Source: Verrucomicrobiia bacterium (GTDB lineage Bacteria > Verrucomicrobiota > Verrucomicrobiia > Limisphaerales > DASXHY01). Taken from it: a stretch of 64,000 nt of DNA. The position numbers were made by a program, and so were the translations under genes. The notes below the pieces were generated by a model. It worked only from the letters and a program-made list of their open reading frames with translations. It was not told the DNA's origin and did not search any database. The stretch is from NCBI GenBank assembly GCA_035629175.1, contig DASPIL010000033.1:1-64000 (forward strand), in the 5' to 3' direction. Positions 29,216 to 41,710 of the stretch are shown in pieces (the stretch's first letter is position 1; every line of letters starts with the position of its first letter).

Positions 29216-30064
29216 ATGATCCACAGCCCCCAGGTCCGACCCCTACTCCCCGCGCGTCCTTCGCGAACCCGTGGTTTCACGCTCATCGAGCTGCTTGTGG
29301 TCATTGCGATCATAGCCATTCTCGCCGCGATGTTGCTCCCGGCGCTGAGCAGTGCCAAGGAGCGTGCGCTGCGGGTCAACTGCGCCAGCAACATGCGCCA
29401 GGTGGGAATCGGTATTGGAATGTATGTTTCAGACAATCGCGACACGATGCCGATCTGCGGCTGGCCGAGCGGGCAAAATCCCTGGCAGACGTACAGCGCG
29501 GCTCGAGTGGCAGGCGATGGTGTCACGATTACGCGAGGGTTCATGAGCCTGGGGCTTCTCTTCCGAACGAAGGCGATTCCGGATGCCAAGGTTTTCTATT
29601 GCGCGAGCAACAAGCGGACGGGCGGGGAGAAATGGACCTACGAATACGCATCGCGCAAAGCGCCCTGGCCCTCGTCGCCGGATGCCGCGGATGAACAGGT
29701 GAAGACTGGCTATAATTATTATCCGCAATCCCGCGATGTCACTCCCGTTGGAGGCGTCCTATTGCCGAAACTCACGTTTACGCCAGTGAACCTGGAGATT
29801 GGCGGCCAATTTTCAATGGTGGTCATGAAGCAGTCGAACGCTGATCCCAACAAGAGTGTCTCCACGGATCTGGTGCACAGCAAGGAAGCGATTCCCCACA
29901 AGGCCAATGCCGGAGCCGGGGGGCTGAATGCGCTGTTCTCCGATGGCCATGTTGCCTTTCAAAGCTCCCGTGCCAATCCGGGAGCGTTCCAGGCCACGTT
30001 ATGGGAAGACCCAGGCGGCGACTCGACGAGGTTCCGCACGCTGATGAATCTTTGGAAGCCATGA
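29216..30064 (+). CDS. Type II secretion/prepilin-like protein with N-terminal methylation motif, paralogue 1
   Basis: The 282-residue product begins with about 18 polar/basic residues and then [18 protein letters not shown], a class III prepilin signal cut after Gly and methylated on Phe, with the invariant Glu5. The following [13 protein letters not shown] is typical of the very large Verrucomicrobia/Planctomycetes families of such proteins. The C-terminal [12 protein letters not shown] is related to the prepilin-associated H-X9-DG domain. ATG 29216 is used; the open frame further upstream lacks similarity. A near copy lies immediately downstream. They may be surface pseudopilins or anchored enzymes; the function of these expanded families is unknown. 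Confidence 0.85.
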   Translation: MIHSPQVRPLLPARPSRTRGFTLIELLVVIAIIAILAAMLLPALSSAKERALRVNCASNMRQVGIGIGMYVSDNRDTMPICGWPSGQNPWQTYSAARVAGDGVTITRGFMSLGLLFRTKAIPDAKVFYCASNKRTGGEKWTYEYASRKAPWPSSPDAADEQVKTGYNYYPQSRDVTPVGGVLLPKLTFTPVNLEIGGQFSMVVMKQSNADPNKSVSTDLVHSKEAIPHKANAGAGGLNALFSDGHVAFQSSRANPGAFQATLWEDPGGDSTRFRTLMNLWKP

Positions 30065-30090
30065 TGCGGCGGCTGTGACTCGCTTTTGAC

Positions 30091-30124
30091 CCGGCACCAT
30101 GGAGTCCATGGTGCCGGTTTTTTT
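30091..30124 (+). terminator. Rho-independent terminator between the two prepilin-like genes
   Basis: 12-bp stem CCGGCACCATGG (30091-30102) with CCATGGTGCCGG (30106-30117), loop AGT, then seven T residues. It ends transcription of paralogue 1 before paralogue 2, so the two are separate transcription units. Confidence 0.92.
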
Positions 30125-30255
30125 GTGCTGAACCCCGTGGCCGGCGCTCGGTGCGGCGGAAGCGGTGCAGATTTTTCACCGCTAAATGCACGCTCCGGGC
30201 ATTGCTGGCGCGGAGTACCCGTTGCTAGGTTCAGATAACTCCAACCGAAACGCCT

Positions 30256-31155
30256 ATGAGCAAGTCTGTTCAAGCAACCATTTCGGCATCCAACACTCGA
30301 TTGAAATCGTGTCGTGACACGGCCCCGGACCGCGCAGCCTTCACGCTGATCGAGCTTCTGGTGGTTATCGCAATCATTGCCATTCTCGCTGCATTGCTCC
30401 TCCCTGCACTGAGCAGCGCGAAGGAAAAGGCGATGCGCGCCAGTTGCAGCAGCAACCTTCGGCAATCTGGTGTCGGGATCAACATGTATTCGGGAGACAA
30501 CTCCGATGTTTTGCCAATTTGCGGCTGGCCGAGCGGGCAGAATCCGTGGCAGACCTACAGCGCCTGCCGTGTGCAGCCGGGGACCATGAATGTCACCCGC
30601 GGCTTCATGAACCTTGGCTTGCTGTGGCGAACCAAGCTCGTTCCTGACCCGCGCGTTTTTTATTGTCCCAGCAACAAGCGCGGAGCGGAAGATCGCACGT
30701 TTGATTATTACTCACGATCTCCGAACATGTGGCCATCCACGCCCGTGGGATCGACGGACGAACAGGTGCGAGCGAACTACAATTTTTTTCCGCAGTCCAA
30801 GGAGTTGAGCCCTGTGGGCGGAGTGCTGCTTCCAAGAGTAACCTACAAAAATGTCGTTCTCGAGTTTGGGGGAGATTTCGACATGATCGTGATGAAGCTA
30901 AACAACGTGGACCTGAACAAGAGCATTTCCACCGATCAAATCCATAGCGTTGCCACTGCCGCCCATAAACTGAGTTCGTCAGTCGCCGGATTGAATGCGT
31001 TGTTCGCCGACGGCCATGTCACTTACCAGAATGCGCGTCAGAATCCCACGGCCTTCAAGCTCTGGAAGGATCATGAAGTTGGGGGCGAACCCCTGGGCAA
31101 TGATCCTCCGCCCAGCAGGACCTGGCGGACGCTGATGAATACCTGGAAGCCATAA
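30256..31155 (+). CDS. Prepilin-like protein, paralogue 2
   Basis: A 299-residue near relative of the upstream gene product. The N-terminal motif here is [18 protein letters not shown], in which the residue before Phe is Ala rather than the Gly normally cut by prepilin peptidase. The two proteins share [27 protein letters not shown], the SPVGGVLLP or TPVGGVLLP stretch and a C-terminal GLNALF-DGH motif, and both end TWKP or LWKP. The gene has its own spacing of about 190 nt from the upstream stop with a terminator between. A hairpin follows the stop. Function is not known. Confidence 0.85.
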   Translation: MSKSVQATISASNTRLKSCRDTAPDRAAFTLIELLVVIAIIAILAALLLPALSSAKEKAMRASCSSNLRQSGVGINMYSGDNSDVLPICGWPSGQNPWQTYSACRVQPGTMNVTRGFMNLGLLWRTKLVPDPRVFYCPSNKRGAEDRTFDYYSRSPNMWPSTPVGSTDEQVRANYNFFPQSKELSPVGGVLLPRVTYKNVVLEFGGDFDMIVMKLNNVDLNKSISTDQIHSVATAAHKLSSSVAGLNALFADGHVTYQNARQNPTAFKLWKDHEVGGEPLGNDPPPSRTWRTLMNTWKP

Positions 31156-31159
31156 GGAA

Positions 31160-31186
31160 AAAGAGCGCCGGCGAAACCGGCGCTCT
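31160..31186 (-). terminator. Terminator hairpin between convergent genes
   Basis: 9-bp stem GAGCGCCGG (31163-31171) with CCGGCGCTC (31177-31185) and a CGAAA loop. On the minus strand it is followed by CTTTTTCC, so it is a proper terminator for the secreted protein gene ending at 31212. On the plus strand there is no T-tract, though the hairpin would still lie just after the prepilin-like stop. Confidence 0.85.
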
Positions 31187-31211
31187 CGCGATTACTTCAC
31201 GCCAACTGCGC

Positions 31212-33383
31212 TCAAGGCGTGGCAAGCACCCGATAGAACCTTTGAGTCGTGGTAGAGATTGCTGAGTTGGTGTAGGACAGCGTTCCGCCGGTTCCAATCA
31301 CCGTGGCGTTCGTTGTCCAGGAAGACGGCGATTCCAGGGAGGCCGACGACAGCACGTGGTAATTGACTCCGGTTTGTGACGCCCAATTGAGCCGCACGGA
31401 ACCAGGTGCGAGCAGGTTCACACCAAGGCCGAACGGATTGAGGGGGATCGCAGCCGCAATCACTTCCACCTTGAATTCCGGGAACGTGAATGTGTCGGCC
31501 GACGTTTCGAGTGAATTGGGGCGGATCGCGAACGAGTCGAAGCGATGATACGCGTTATTGGTTTCGGTCGCGCTGTGCGTCCAATTGGTTCCGCCACCCG
31601 CGATCGAAGCGGTGACGTTCACCGAATTCATGCCCGTGCGGGCGACAGTGAATTCAAGCGTGTATTCCACCCCAGCCTGGAACGCCGGCGCATTGCTATA
31701 ACCGCCGCTGGCGGGGCCGCTGCCCATCGAGGCGTAGCTTCCTGTCGTTCCCATGAGGTTTGAATCAAAAATGCCATTGCGAACCAGGAGCGAAAGCGGC
31801 GAGTTGGCGGTAAAGGTCGGACCAAAATCGACGCTTAACATGTAGCCTCGAACCCCGAATGCCCGGCCATTGCTGCCACTGATATCCGCAGCGTCCGCCG
31901 TGACACGCGTGCCTGCGTCGTAGTAATCAAACAATCCAAACCGAAGCGCAGCATTGTTTGTGTGGGAGGCAAAACTGTCGGGGATGAACGGAAGGGTGAC
32001 TCGAATGGCTTGCCCGACATCCAGGTGAATAGGCTGGTCACCGGCGGGAACGAAGTATCCAAGCCACAGGCTTGAACTTCCTGTTCGCGGTGTGCCGACC
32101 AGGTTTCCGCCCGTATTGAATGCATTCAAGCCGCTGGATTCCTCACCCTCACCGGGAATCGTATACCACAGGGAGTTGCTCGGGGTGAGCGGCTCGTTGC
32201 TGCGAGAGTCAAAACCGAGTTCCGGGTCCGTAAACGTGTCGTGCATCACAAGGCCGTTCGGGCTCGCAACAGGCGCTGTAAGAGTCACGCTGGCGACTTC
32301 AGAGGTTGCCGATGAACTATTGCAGGGAATGTTCACAATCGCGCGATACTGGTTTCCATTATCGTCGGGCAGCCACAGGTTGGGCGTGGTGTAGCTTGAG
32401 AAGACAGCGCCCGGGATATCCATCCAGCTTGCGCCGTTGTTTTCACTGATCTGCCACTGGACGGTGGGGCTCGTTCCTCCAGCTACAACCCGAAACGTTG
32501 CCGTGATGCCCGCAACCTGCGTCAGGTTTGTCGGACTCGATGTGATCATCGCGGGTTCGCACAAGTCGGCTGGCGGCGTCACCTCCGCCCACGTGTTGGC
32601 AATGCGGAGCTCGTCCAGGTTTGCATTTTGTCCGCTCGCAACAATCCAGAATCGGCCGACGCCGGTGTTGCTCGTGTCATCGAGTCCGTCGGATGTGCTG
32701 ACGCTGGGTGTGGGCACGCTCGCTTCGTCCACTCCGAAGGTTGAGGACGGAGGGTTGACCCACAAATCCTCCGTATCGGGAGTAGCTGCGGGCGCGATGA
32801 TCTGCTGGCGAATCACGACGAGAAACGTCTGACCTGCGCTGACAGTTTCGGTTGCCCAGTTGGTCGTGGTGCCTCCCGCCCGGCTGAGCCCGAGTTGCAC
32901 GGAGTTGCCGGATCGGCGCGCTTGCAAATGCCAGTGGAACGTGGCTGTCGACGCCCATCCGCTGTTCTGCCGGTTGGCAGCGGTGATGATCTGCCCGTCA
33001 GTTGAGACTTCGGAAATGCTGTTGAAGCGATACAGGAACGAATAGTAAACGTTTGTATTGATATCGGGCCGGAACGTTTGCGAGGGGACGAATCTGTTGT
33101 AGCTGCCGTTGTTGATGTTGCTGGCTGCAATCCACACCATGTCGCCTGTCGCCGCCAGCAAACCCAGGGCGGAGGCATCGAGGCTGCCGCTCCCGTTGGT
33201 GACAGTGATGAAATCCTGGGGAGTGTTCCACCCTGGTTCGGTCCCGGTGCTTCCGGTGCCTGCGGCGCCGAGTTCTCCCGTTTCATAATTGGCAAACGGT
33301 TCGTTCAAAAAGGTGATCGCCTGGGTGCTTGCGGTCAGCAATGCGCCGAGGCAGAGGACAAGAATCGTACGGCTTGGCTTCAT
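31212..33383 (-). CDS. Large secreted protein with Ig-like region, unknown function
   Basis: A 723-residue exported protein with signal peptide (SRTILVLCLGALLTASTQA). Residues about 20-275 form a lectin-like or LamG-like beta region (FRPDINTNVYYSFLYRF, NLDELRIANTW). Residues about 280-370 look Ig-like (SSPTNLTQVAGITATFRVVAGGTSPTVQWQ). Residues about 385-645 resemble the middle region of the PEP-CTERM protein at 26.8 kb (HDTFTDPE, VGQAIRVTLPF, GVEYTLEFTVARTG, FDSFAIRPNS). The last 75 residues (VRLNWASQTGVNYHVLSSASLESPSSWT) are a common verrucomicrobial C-terminal module. No PEP-CTERM, LPXTG or type IX signal is seen. Substrate binding or surface attachment is likely but unproven. Confidence 0.7.
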   Translation of the reverse strand: MKPSRTILVLCLGALLTASTQAITFLNEPFANYETGELGAAGTGSTGTEPGWNTPQDFITVTNGSGSLDASALGLLAATGDMVWIAASNINNGSYNRFVPSQTFRPDINTNVYYSFLYRFNSISEVSTDGQIITAANRQNSGWASTATFHWHLQARRSGNSVQLGLSRAGGTTTNWATETVSAGQTFLVVIRQQIIAPAATPDTEDLWVNPPSSTFGVDEASVPTPSVSTSDGLDDTSNTGVGRFWIVASGQNANLDELRIANTWAEVTPPADLCEPAMITSSPTNLTQVAGITATFRVVAGGTSPTVQWQISENNGASWMDIPGAVFSSYTTPNLWLPDDNGNQYRAIVNIPCNSSSATSEVASVTLTAPVASPNGLVMHDTFTDPELGFDSRSNEPLTPSNSLWYTIPGEGEESSGLNAFNTGGNLVGTPRTGSSSLWLGYFVPAGDQPIHLDVGQAIRVTLPFIPDSFASHTNNAALRFGLFDYYDAGTRVTADAADISGSNGRAFGVRGYMLSVDFGPTFTANSPLSLLVRNGIFDSNLMGTTGSYASMGSGPASGGYSNAPAFQAGVEYTLEFTVARTGMNSVNVTASIAGGGTNWTHSATETNNAYHRFDSFAIRPNSLETSADTFTFPEFKVEVIAAAIPLNPFGLGVNLLAPGSVRLNWASQTGVNYHVLSSASLESPSSWTTNATVIGTGGTLSYTNSAISTTTQRFYRVLATP

Positions 33384-33600
33384 AGGAATTGTTCTGGTTT
33401 GTCGATGGGCTGCATTCCAGTTGGGCGAAACACAGCAGGCAATTGCGCGATCACGAATAATTCCAACTCAGCAAAGAAGGCATGGCTTCAATACTGATTG
33501 GGATTACACGGGGTCACTCTAGCATGCAGCACAACAGCGTCAGCTAGGGAATATTGCATAACTGTTTGAAAAATGAGCACTCCCGGCTGGAGCAGAGACC

Positions 33601-37098
<3,498 letters not shown>

Positions 37099-37220
37099 TC
37101 AGTCAGGCGGGATGCAGCAACGGGCGAGGCAATTTCATCAACGCATTTGGCGATTTTCCATTCACGCAAAGTGTTGGTTCCTTGAAGCCGTTCGTTATGC
37201 TGGCGGCGGCTCAAAAACTC

Positions 37221-38477
37221 ATGGAACGCATCCGCGCCATCTATCGGATCGAAACGCCGCTGCCGCTCGAGAAAGCCGCCGCAATCCTCGCTGGCGAGCA
37301 ATCCTCCGGCACGTTCGTGGAAGTGCCAGGCGAAACCGCCGAACTGAAACACCGTTTCGCGGCGCGCGTGGAAAGCATCACACCCCGGGAGGTGCTGCCG
37401 CACCCGAGCCTTCCTGGTTGCGGGGAGGGAAACCAATCCTACCAACGCGCGGACATCGTGGTGTCGTGGTCGATTGAAAACATGGGATTCAATCTGCCGA
37501 CGCTCGTTTCCACGGTTCAGGGGAACCTCTACGAGCTCTCCCAATTTTCCGGACTCAAGCTGCTTGATCTCGAGCTGCCGCCTTCCTTTGTGTCCCAATT
37601 TCGCGGACCGAAGTTTGGAATTGCAGGGTGCCGCGAGCTGACGGGCGTTCACGGACGGCCGCTCATCGGCACGATCATCAAGCCGAGCATCGGCCTCGCG
37701 CCAGGACAAACGGCGGAACTCGTCCGCGTGCTGAGCGAAGCTGGAATTGATTTCATCAAGGACGACGAACTCATGGCTGATCCGCCGCATTCACCCTTCG
37801 ACGATCGTGTCGATGCCATCATGCGCGTGATCCATGCGCATGCCGATCGGACGGGCAAAAAGGTCATGTACGCGTTCAACATCAGCGACGAATTGGATCC
37901 GATGTTGCGCCATTACGAGAAGGTGGTTCGCAGTGGCGGCACCTGCGTGATGATGTCGATCAACAGCGTCGGGTTGTCTGCGGTGAAGAAGATTTGTGAC
38001 GTTGGACAGCTGTCAGTTCACGGGCATCGCAATGGCTGGGGTGCCCTGAATCGGCATCCACTTTTGGGAATTGAATTCGGCGCATACCAGAAATTGTGGC
38101 GCATGGCAGGAGTGGATCAGCTTCACGTCAACGGCATCGCAAACAAGTTTTGGGAAAGCGACGATTCGGTCGTGCGCTCGATCGAGGCTTGCCAGGCGCG
38201 GCTGCAAAACACGTCTGCAATCCTGCCAGTGGTGTCGTCGGGCCAATGGGGCGGGCAAGCGCCCGAGACGTATCGTCGAACACAAACGGTGGACCTGTTG
38301 TACATGGCGGGCGGCGGAATCATGGCGCACCCCTCGGGGCCGGCAGCAGGCGTGCGGTCGTTGCGGAAATGGTGGGAGGCTGCGGTTGAGGGGCTGTCCA
38401 TGGAACAGGCGGTCGAGGCGTATCCCGAGCTAAGGTTGTCCCGGGAAAAATTCGGCGGAAGCAAGCGATCGAGCTGA
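37221..38477 (+). CDS. RuBisCO-like protein (form IV RLP), candidate 3-oxo-isoapionate-4-phosphate decarboxylase or transcarboxylase
   Basis: A 418-residue member of the RuBisCO large-subunit superfamily. By eye alignment the residues of true RuBisCO are all kept: K154 in TIIKPSIG (K175), K180-D-D182-E183 in FIKDDEL (carbamate Lys and metal ligands K201, D203, E204), H269-R270 in SVHGHR (H294/R295), H302 and K309 in LHVNGIANKFWE (H327, K334), and GGGIMAHPSG for phosphate. It overlaps an operon with a DUF1537 kinase, racemase-fold protein and BASS symporter. RLPs paired with DUF1537 kinases are known in D-apiose catabolism (OiaX decarboxylase, OiaT transcarboxylase/hydrolase); I cannot decide which. 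It is not evidence for CO2 fixation. ATG 37197 is an alternative start; translation from TTG 37182 is unlikely. Confidence 0.85.
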   Translation: MERIRAIYRIETPLPLEKAAAILAGEQSSGTFVEVPGETAELKHRFAARVESITPREVLPHPSLPGCGEGNQSYQRADIVVSWSIENMGFNLPTLVSTVQGNLYELSQFSGLKLLDLELPPSFVSQFRGPKFGIAGCRELTGVHGRPLIGTIIKPSIGLAPGQTAELVRVLSEAGIDFIKDDELMADPPHSPFDDRVDAIMRVIHAHADRTGKKVMYAFNISDELDPMLRHYEKVVRSGGTCVMMSINSVGLSAVKKICDVGQLSVHGHRNGWGALNRHPLLGIEFGAYQKLWRMAGVDQLHVNGIANKFWESDDSVVRSIEACQARLQNTSAILPVVSSGQWGGQAPETYRRTQTVDLLYMAGGGIMAHPSGPAAGVRSLRKWWEAAVEGLSMEQAVEAYPELRLSREKFGGSKRSS

Positions 38478-38487
38478 CGCCACGCGC

Positions 38488-39813
38488 ATGAGCCTGCTCC
38501 TGACATTTTATGGCGATGACTTCACGGGGTCGACTGACGCGCTGGAGCAGTTGAACATGGCAGGCATCCAGTCCGCATTGTTTACTTCGCCGCCAACGGC
38601 CGAACAGATGCGGCGATTCGATGGGCTGCAGGCGATTGGCGTCGCGGGGCGCACACGCGCGTTGCGGCCGAAAGCGATGACTCGAGAACTGCGGCCAGCC
38701 TTTCAGCGTTTGAAGGACCTGCGGCCGCGTCATGTTCATTACAAGGTTTGCTCGACGTTCGATTCATCCCCTGATGCCGGCAATCTCGGCACTGTGATTG
38801 CATTGGGATTCGAGGTGTTTCAAACGCGATTCATTCCCATCCTCGCGGCTGCTCCCGCGCTCGGCCGATTCACCGTGTTCGGAAATCATTTCGCGCAATT
38901 TGGCATCGGCAGCGGCGGGGAGATTCATCGGCTGGATCGGCATCCGTCCGTCAGCAGGCATCCGATCACCCCGATGCGTGAGGCGGATCTGCGTTTGCAC
39001 CTGGCAAGACAGACGAAGGAAGCCGTTGGCCTGTTTGACGTCCTCAAGCTTTCACTGCCAATGCAAAAGCGAACAACCGCTCTTGAAGGCCTGCTGGCTG
39101 CTGGGGCGCGCGTGGTGTTGTTCGACGCATTGACCATGGACCACGTGGAGCGCGTGGGTGAACTGATGGATGCGTTTGCGAGTGAACAGGCCCCGATGTT
39201 TTCAATGGGTTCGTCCGCAATTGAAACGGCACTTGCCAGCATGACGAGCAAACGGCCGCGAGCGGTGAAGCCTCGCCGCACTGGAATATCTGCGGGCGAA
39301 CCAGTGCTGGTGGCCTCGGGCAGTTGCTCGCCTGTGACGCTGCGCCAGATAAGGTCTGCGGTCCGCAGCGGGTTTGTTGAAGTACCGCTGGACGTGCGGG
39401 CGCTGGGAGCGGCAAGGAGCCGCGCAAACGAAATTGTCCGCGCGTCGAACGCCGCGTTGGCCGCGCTCGAAAAAGAACGCAGTGTTGTGATCCATACGAC
39501 CCGTCACGGCCGCGCCGAACGACTGTCGAGCCATTTCCCGAAAGGCACGGCTGAGGTTCTTGGGAATGCGCTCGGTTCCGTGCTCCGGAATGTCCTGGCG
39601 AAAAATCGGGTTCACAGGGTGTGCCTTGCTGGAGGGGACACGTCGAGTTACGCAGCCCGTGCGCTAGGTTTGGAGGCGCTTGAGATGATCGCGCCGTTGA
39701 CACCCGGGGCGCCGCTGTGTCGTGCGCGCGCTCCAGGTTCGCCGCTCGATGGGCGTGAGGTGGTTTTCAAAGGCGGGCAGGTGGGAGTGGAAAATTATTT
39801 CGAACAGCTATGA
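38488..39813 (+). CDS. DUF1537 four-carbon acid-sugar kinase family, candidate 3-oxo-isoapionate kinase
   Basis: The 441-residue product begins LLLTFYGDDFTGSTDALEQL, the substrate-binding DDFTG motif of the DUF1537 (OtnK/DtnK/OiaK) kinases. The C-terminal nucleotide-binding domain has VLVASGSCSPVT, RVCLAGGDTSSYAARALG and the terminal VVFKGGQVGVENYF. Characterised members phosphorylate tetronates, threonate, erythronate and 3-oxo-isoapionate. Placement 10 nt after the RuBisCO-like gene suggests it makes the phosphorylated substrate of that protein. A long middle insertion (HLARQTKEAVGLFDVLKL and nearby) is usual for the family. Its stop overlaps the next start as ATGA. Confidence 0.85.
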   Translation: MSLLLTFYGDDFTGSTDALEQLNMAGIQSALFTSPPTAEQMRRFDGLQAIGVAGRTRALRPKAMTRELRPAFQRLKDLRPRHVHYKVCSTFDSSPDAGNLGTVIALGFEVFQTRFIPILAAAPALGRFTVFGNHFAQFGIGSGGEIHRLDRHPSVSRHPITPMREADLRLHLARQTKEAVGLFDVLKLSLPMQKRTTALEGLLAAGARVVLFDALTMDHVERVGELMDAFASEQAPMFSMGSSAIETALASMTSKRPRAVKPRRTGISAGEPVLVASGSCSPVTLRQIRSAVRSGFVEVPLDVRALGAARSRANEIVRASNAALAALEKERSVVIHTTRHGRAERLSSHFPKGTAEVLGNALGSVLRNVLAKNRVHRVCLAGGDTSSYAARALGLEALEMIAPLTPGAPLCRARAPGSPLDGREVVFKGGQVGVENYFEQL

Positions 39814-40487
39814 AAAAGACGCTTGGATTGGTTCACACATCAGCGACGCTTGTTCCTGTATTTGCGGCGCTGTGCAAGGAGAAGCTGCCGAATGTCGAGA
39901 CCTTCAACATCGCCGATGACAGTCTGATCAAGGATGTGATTCGCCGAAACGAGCTCACGTCCCAGACAGCACGGCGGGTCGTTCAGCATGTGGCGTCGGC
40001 TGCCGAGGCTGGCGCCGATTTGATCCTTGTCACGTGCTCCTCGATTGGCCGCGCAGTGGAGACAGCTGCCGGGCTGGTGAACGTGCCCGTGCTGCGGGTG
40101 GACCAGCCGATGGCCGACGAAGCGGTTCGGCTGGGCACTCGCATTGGCGTCGTGGCGACTTTGCCCACGACACTGGAACCCACGGCCGATCTCATTGCGC
40201 GGCGCGCTGCGATCATTGGCAAGAGAGTTGAGGTCACATCCCGGCTTTGCGAAGGCGCCTTTAATGCCTTGATGAGTGGAGACGCTGCGACGCACGACGC
40301 GATGATTTCGGCAGCGCTGCAGGACATGGCACAGAAGGTGGAAGTCATCGTGCTTGCGCAGGCATCGATGGCCCGGGTGGTCGAGGGGCTGCCTTCGGAA
40401 GCGCGGCGTGTTCCTATCCTTGCGAGTCCGCGTCTGGCGATTGACTACGTGGCTCAACGCATGCAAGGCGCGGCGGGGTCGATATGA
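39810..40487 (+). CDS. Asp/Glu/hydantoin racemase-fold protein, role unknown
   Basis: A 225-residue protein starting MKKTLGLVHTSATLVPVFAAL. The first catalytic-type cysteine is present in LILVTCSSIG (C76). At the place where two-base racemases have a second Cys, the sequence reads VLAQASMARV, with Ala or Ser instead. A single Cys is reminiscent of arylmalonate decarboxylase-type members rather than true racemases. It is linked by ATGA overlaps both to the DUF1537 kinase and to the symporter, so it probably acts in the same pathway. I know of no racemase-fold step in published apiose routes, so this may be a new activity. Confidence 0.75.
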   Translation: MKKTLGLVHTSATLVPVFAALCKEKLPNVETFNIADDSLIKDVIRRNELTSQTARRVVQHVASAAEAGADLILVTCSSIGRAVETAAGLVNVPVLRVDQPMADEAVRLGTRIGVVATLPTTLEPTADLIARRAAIIGKRVEVTSRLCEGAFNALMSGDAATHDAMISAALQDMAQKVEVIVLAQASMARVVEGLPSEARRVPILASPRLAIDYVAQRMQGAAGSI

Positions 40488-41710
40488 ACCCCGCCTGGCA
40501 AATGCTGGCGGCGGCTGCCGCTGTGGCGGCTGCGATTTCCCTGCGATTTGTTCCAAAATTGCGCAGCTACCAATTCACTGCATGGATCATTGCCGCGGTC
40601 GTGTGCGCAATGATTTATCCGCAGCGCTTCCTCCGGATTGGTGATGTGGATCTCCGCAACAAGTGGCTGATCCTGTTCATTGTGCAGGCGGTCATGTTTG
40701 GAATGGGCACGCAGATGAAGCTGGCGGATTTCAAAGGGTTGGTGCGGATGCCGTGGGCGGTGTTCATCGGCGTTGCCGGGCAATTCACGATCATGCCGCT
40801 CCTGGGTTTTGCGCTGACCAAGCTTTTCCAATTCGAACCTGAGATAGCGGCGGGTGTGATTTTGATCGGCTCGTGCTCCGCAGGCCTTGCTTCGAACGTG
40901 ATGGCCTACATCGCGAAGGCGAACCTGGCATTGTCGATTACGATGACTTCGATAACGACGATGCTGGCGCCGGTCATGACGCCGTTTTGGATGCGGCTGC
41001 TCGTTGACGAACGCGTTGAGAGTTTGAGTTACGTGAGCATGATGATGGAGATCATCAAAATAGTCATTGTTCCGATCGCCGCGGCGCTCCTGCACGATTA
41101 TCTCGGGTTCGCCTCGGAGCGGGGGAGAAGGATTGTGCTTTCGCTCGCGCTGGTTGCGGTGGGGTGGCTGGCATTTCTGGCGCTGGGCGGATGGCCATGG
41201 CTTCAGCTGGCGTTGTCTGCGGACGCGCTGCCGTGGGTGGGAGCGGTTGGATTTGTGCTGGCGGCGATTCCCGTCGGGGTCATCTACCATCAACTCACGC
41301 GATTTTTGCCTGTCTTGCCACGAGTGATGCCGGTGCTCTCGATGGCGGGCATCGTCTATTTCACCACCGTGACGACTGCGGCTGGCCGGAACAATCTGCT
41401 CGAGGTTGGCGGGGCCCTCTTTTGCGCGGCCGCGTTGCACAACGTGTTCGGCTACGTGTTCGGTTACGGATTGGCGCGTTTATGCAGGCTCGACATGGCA
41501 TCGTGCCGCACGGTTGCATTTGAGGTCGGCCTGCAGAATGGCGGAATGGCGTCGGGCATCGCAGGCGCGATGGGCAAGCTCGGGACTGTGGGCCTGGCGG
41601 CGGCCATTTTCAGCCCGTGGATGAATGTCAGCGGATCCATTCTCGCCAATTACTGGCGAAAGAGGGCTGGAAAGACGGCAGAATGCGGGAGTCAGGTTGT
41701 GATCACCTGA
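40484..41710 (+). CDS. Bile acid:Na+ symporter (BASS) family transporter
   Basis: A 408-residue membrane protein with about ten hydrophobic helices. Family signatures are SCSAGLASNVMAYIAKANLALSITMTS (crossing helix 4 region with the substrate and Na+ site) and VAFEVGLQNGGMASGIA (helix 9 with the conserved E-V-G-x-Q-N). BASS members move bile acids, pantoate or ketopantoate, pyruvate and other organic anions. A branched hydroxy acid such as apionate or isoapionate would be a reasonable substrate given the neighbouring RuBisCO-like and kinase genes and the resemblance of apionate to pantoate; this is inference. It ends the plus-strand operon, with ATGA overlap at its start. Confidence 0.85.
   Translation: MNPAWQMLAAAAAVAAAISLRFVPKLRSYQFTAWIIAAVVCAMIYPQRFLRIGDVDLRNKWLILFIVQAVMFGMGTQMKLADFKGLVRMPWAVFIGVAGQFTIMPLLGFALTKLFQFEPEIAAGVILIGSCSAGLASNVMAYIAKANLALSITMTSITTMLAPVMTPFWMRLLVDERVESLSYVSMMMEIIKIVIVPIAAALLHDYLGFASERGRRIVLSLALVAVGWLAFLALGGWPWLQLALSADALPWVGAVGFVLAAIPVGVIYHQLTRFLPVLPRVMPVLSMAGIVYFTTVTTAAGRNNLLEVGGALFCAAALHNVFGYVFGYGLARLCRLDMASCRTVAFEVGLQNGGMASGIAGAMGKLGTVGLAAAIFSPWMNVSGSILANYWRKRAGKTAECGSQVVIT

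Noticed and set aside
37221-38477. CO2-fixing RuBisCO / Calvin cycle
   Set aside because: No small subunit or phosphoribulokinase; the length and sequence are those of form IV and the neighbours are catabolic, despite retained active-site residues.
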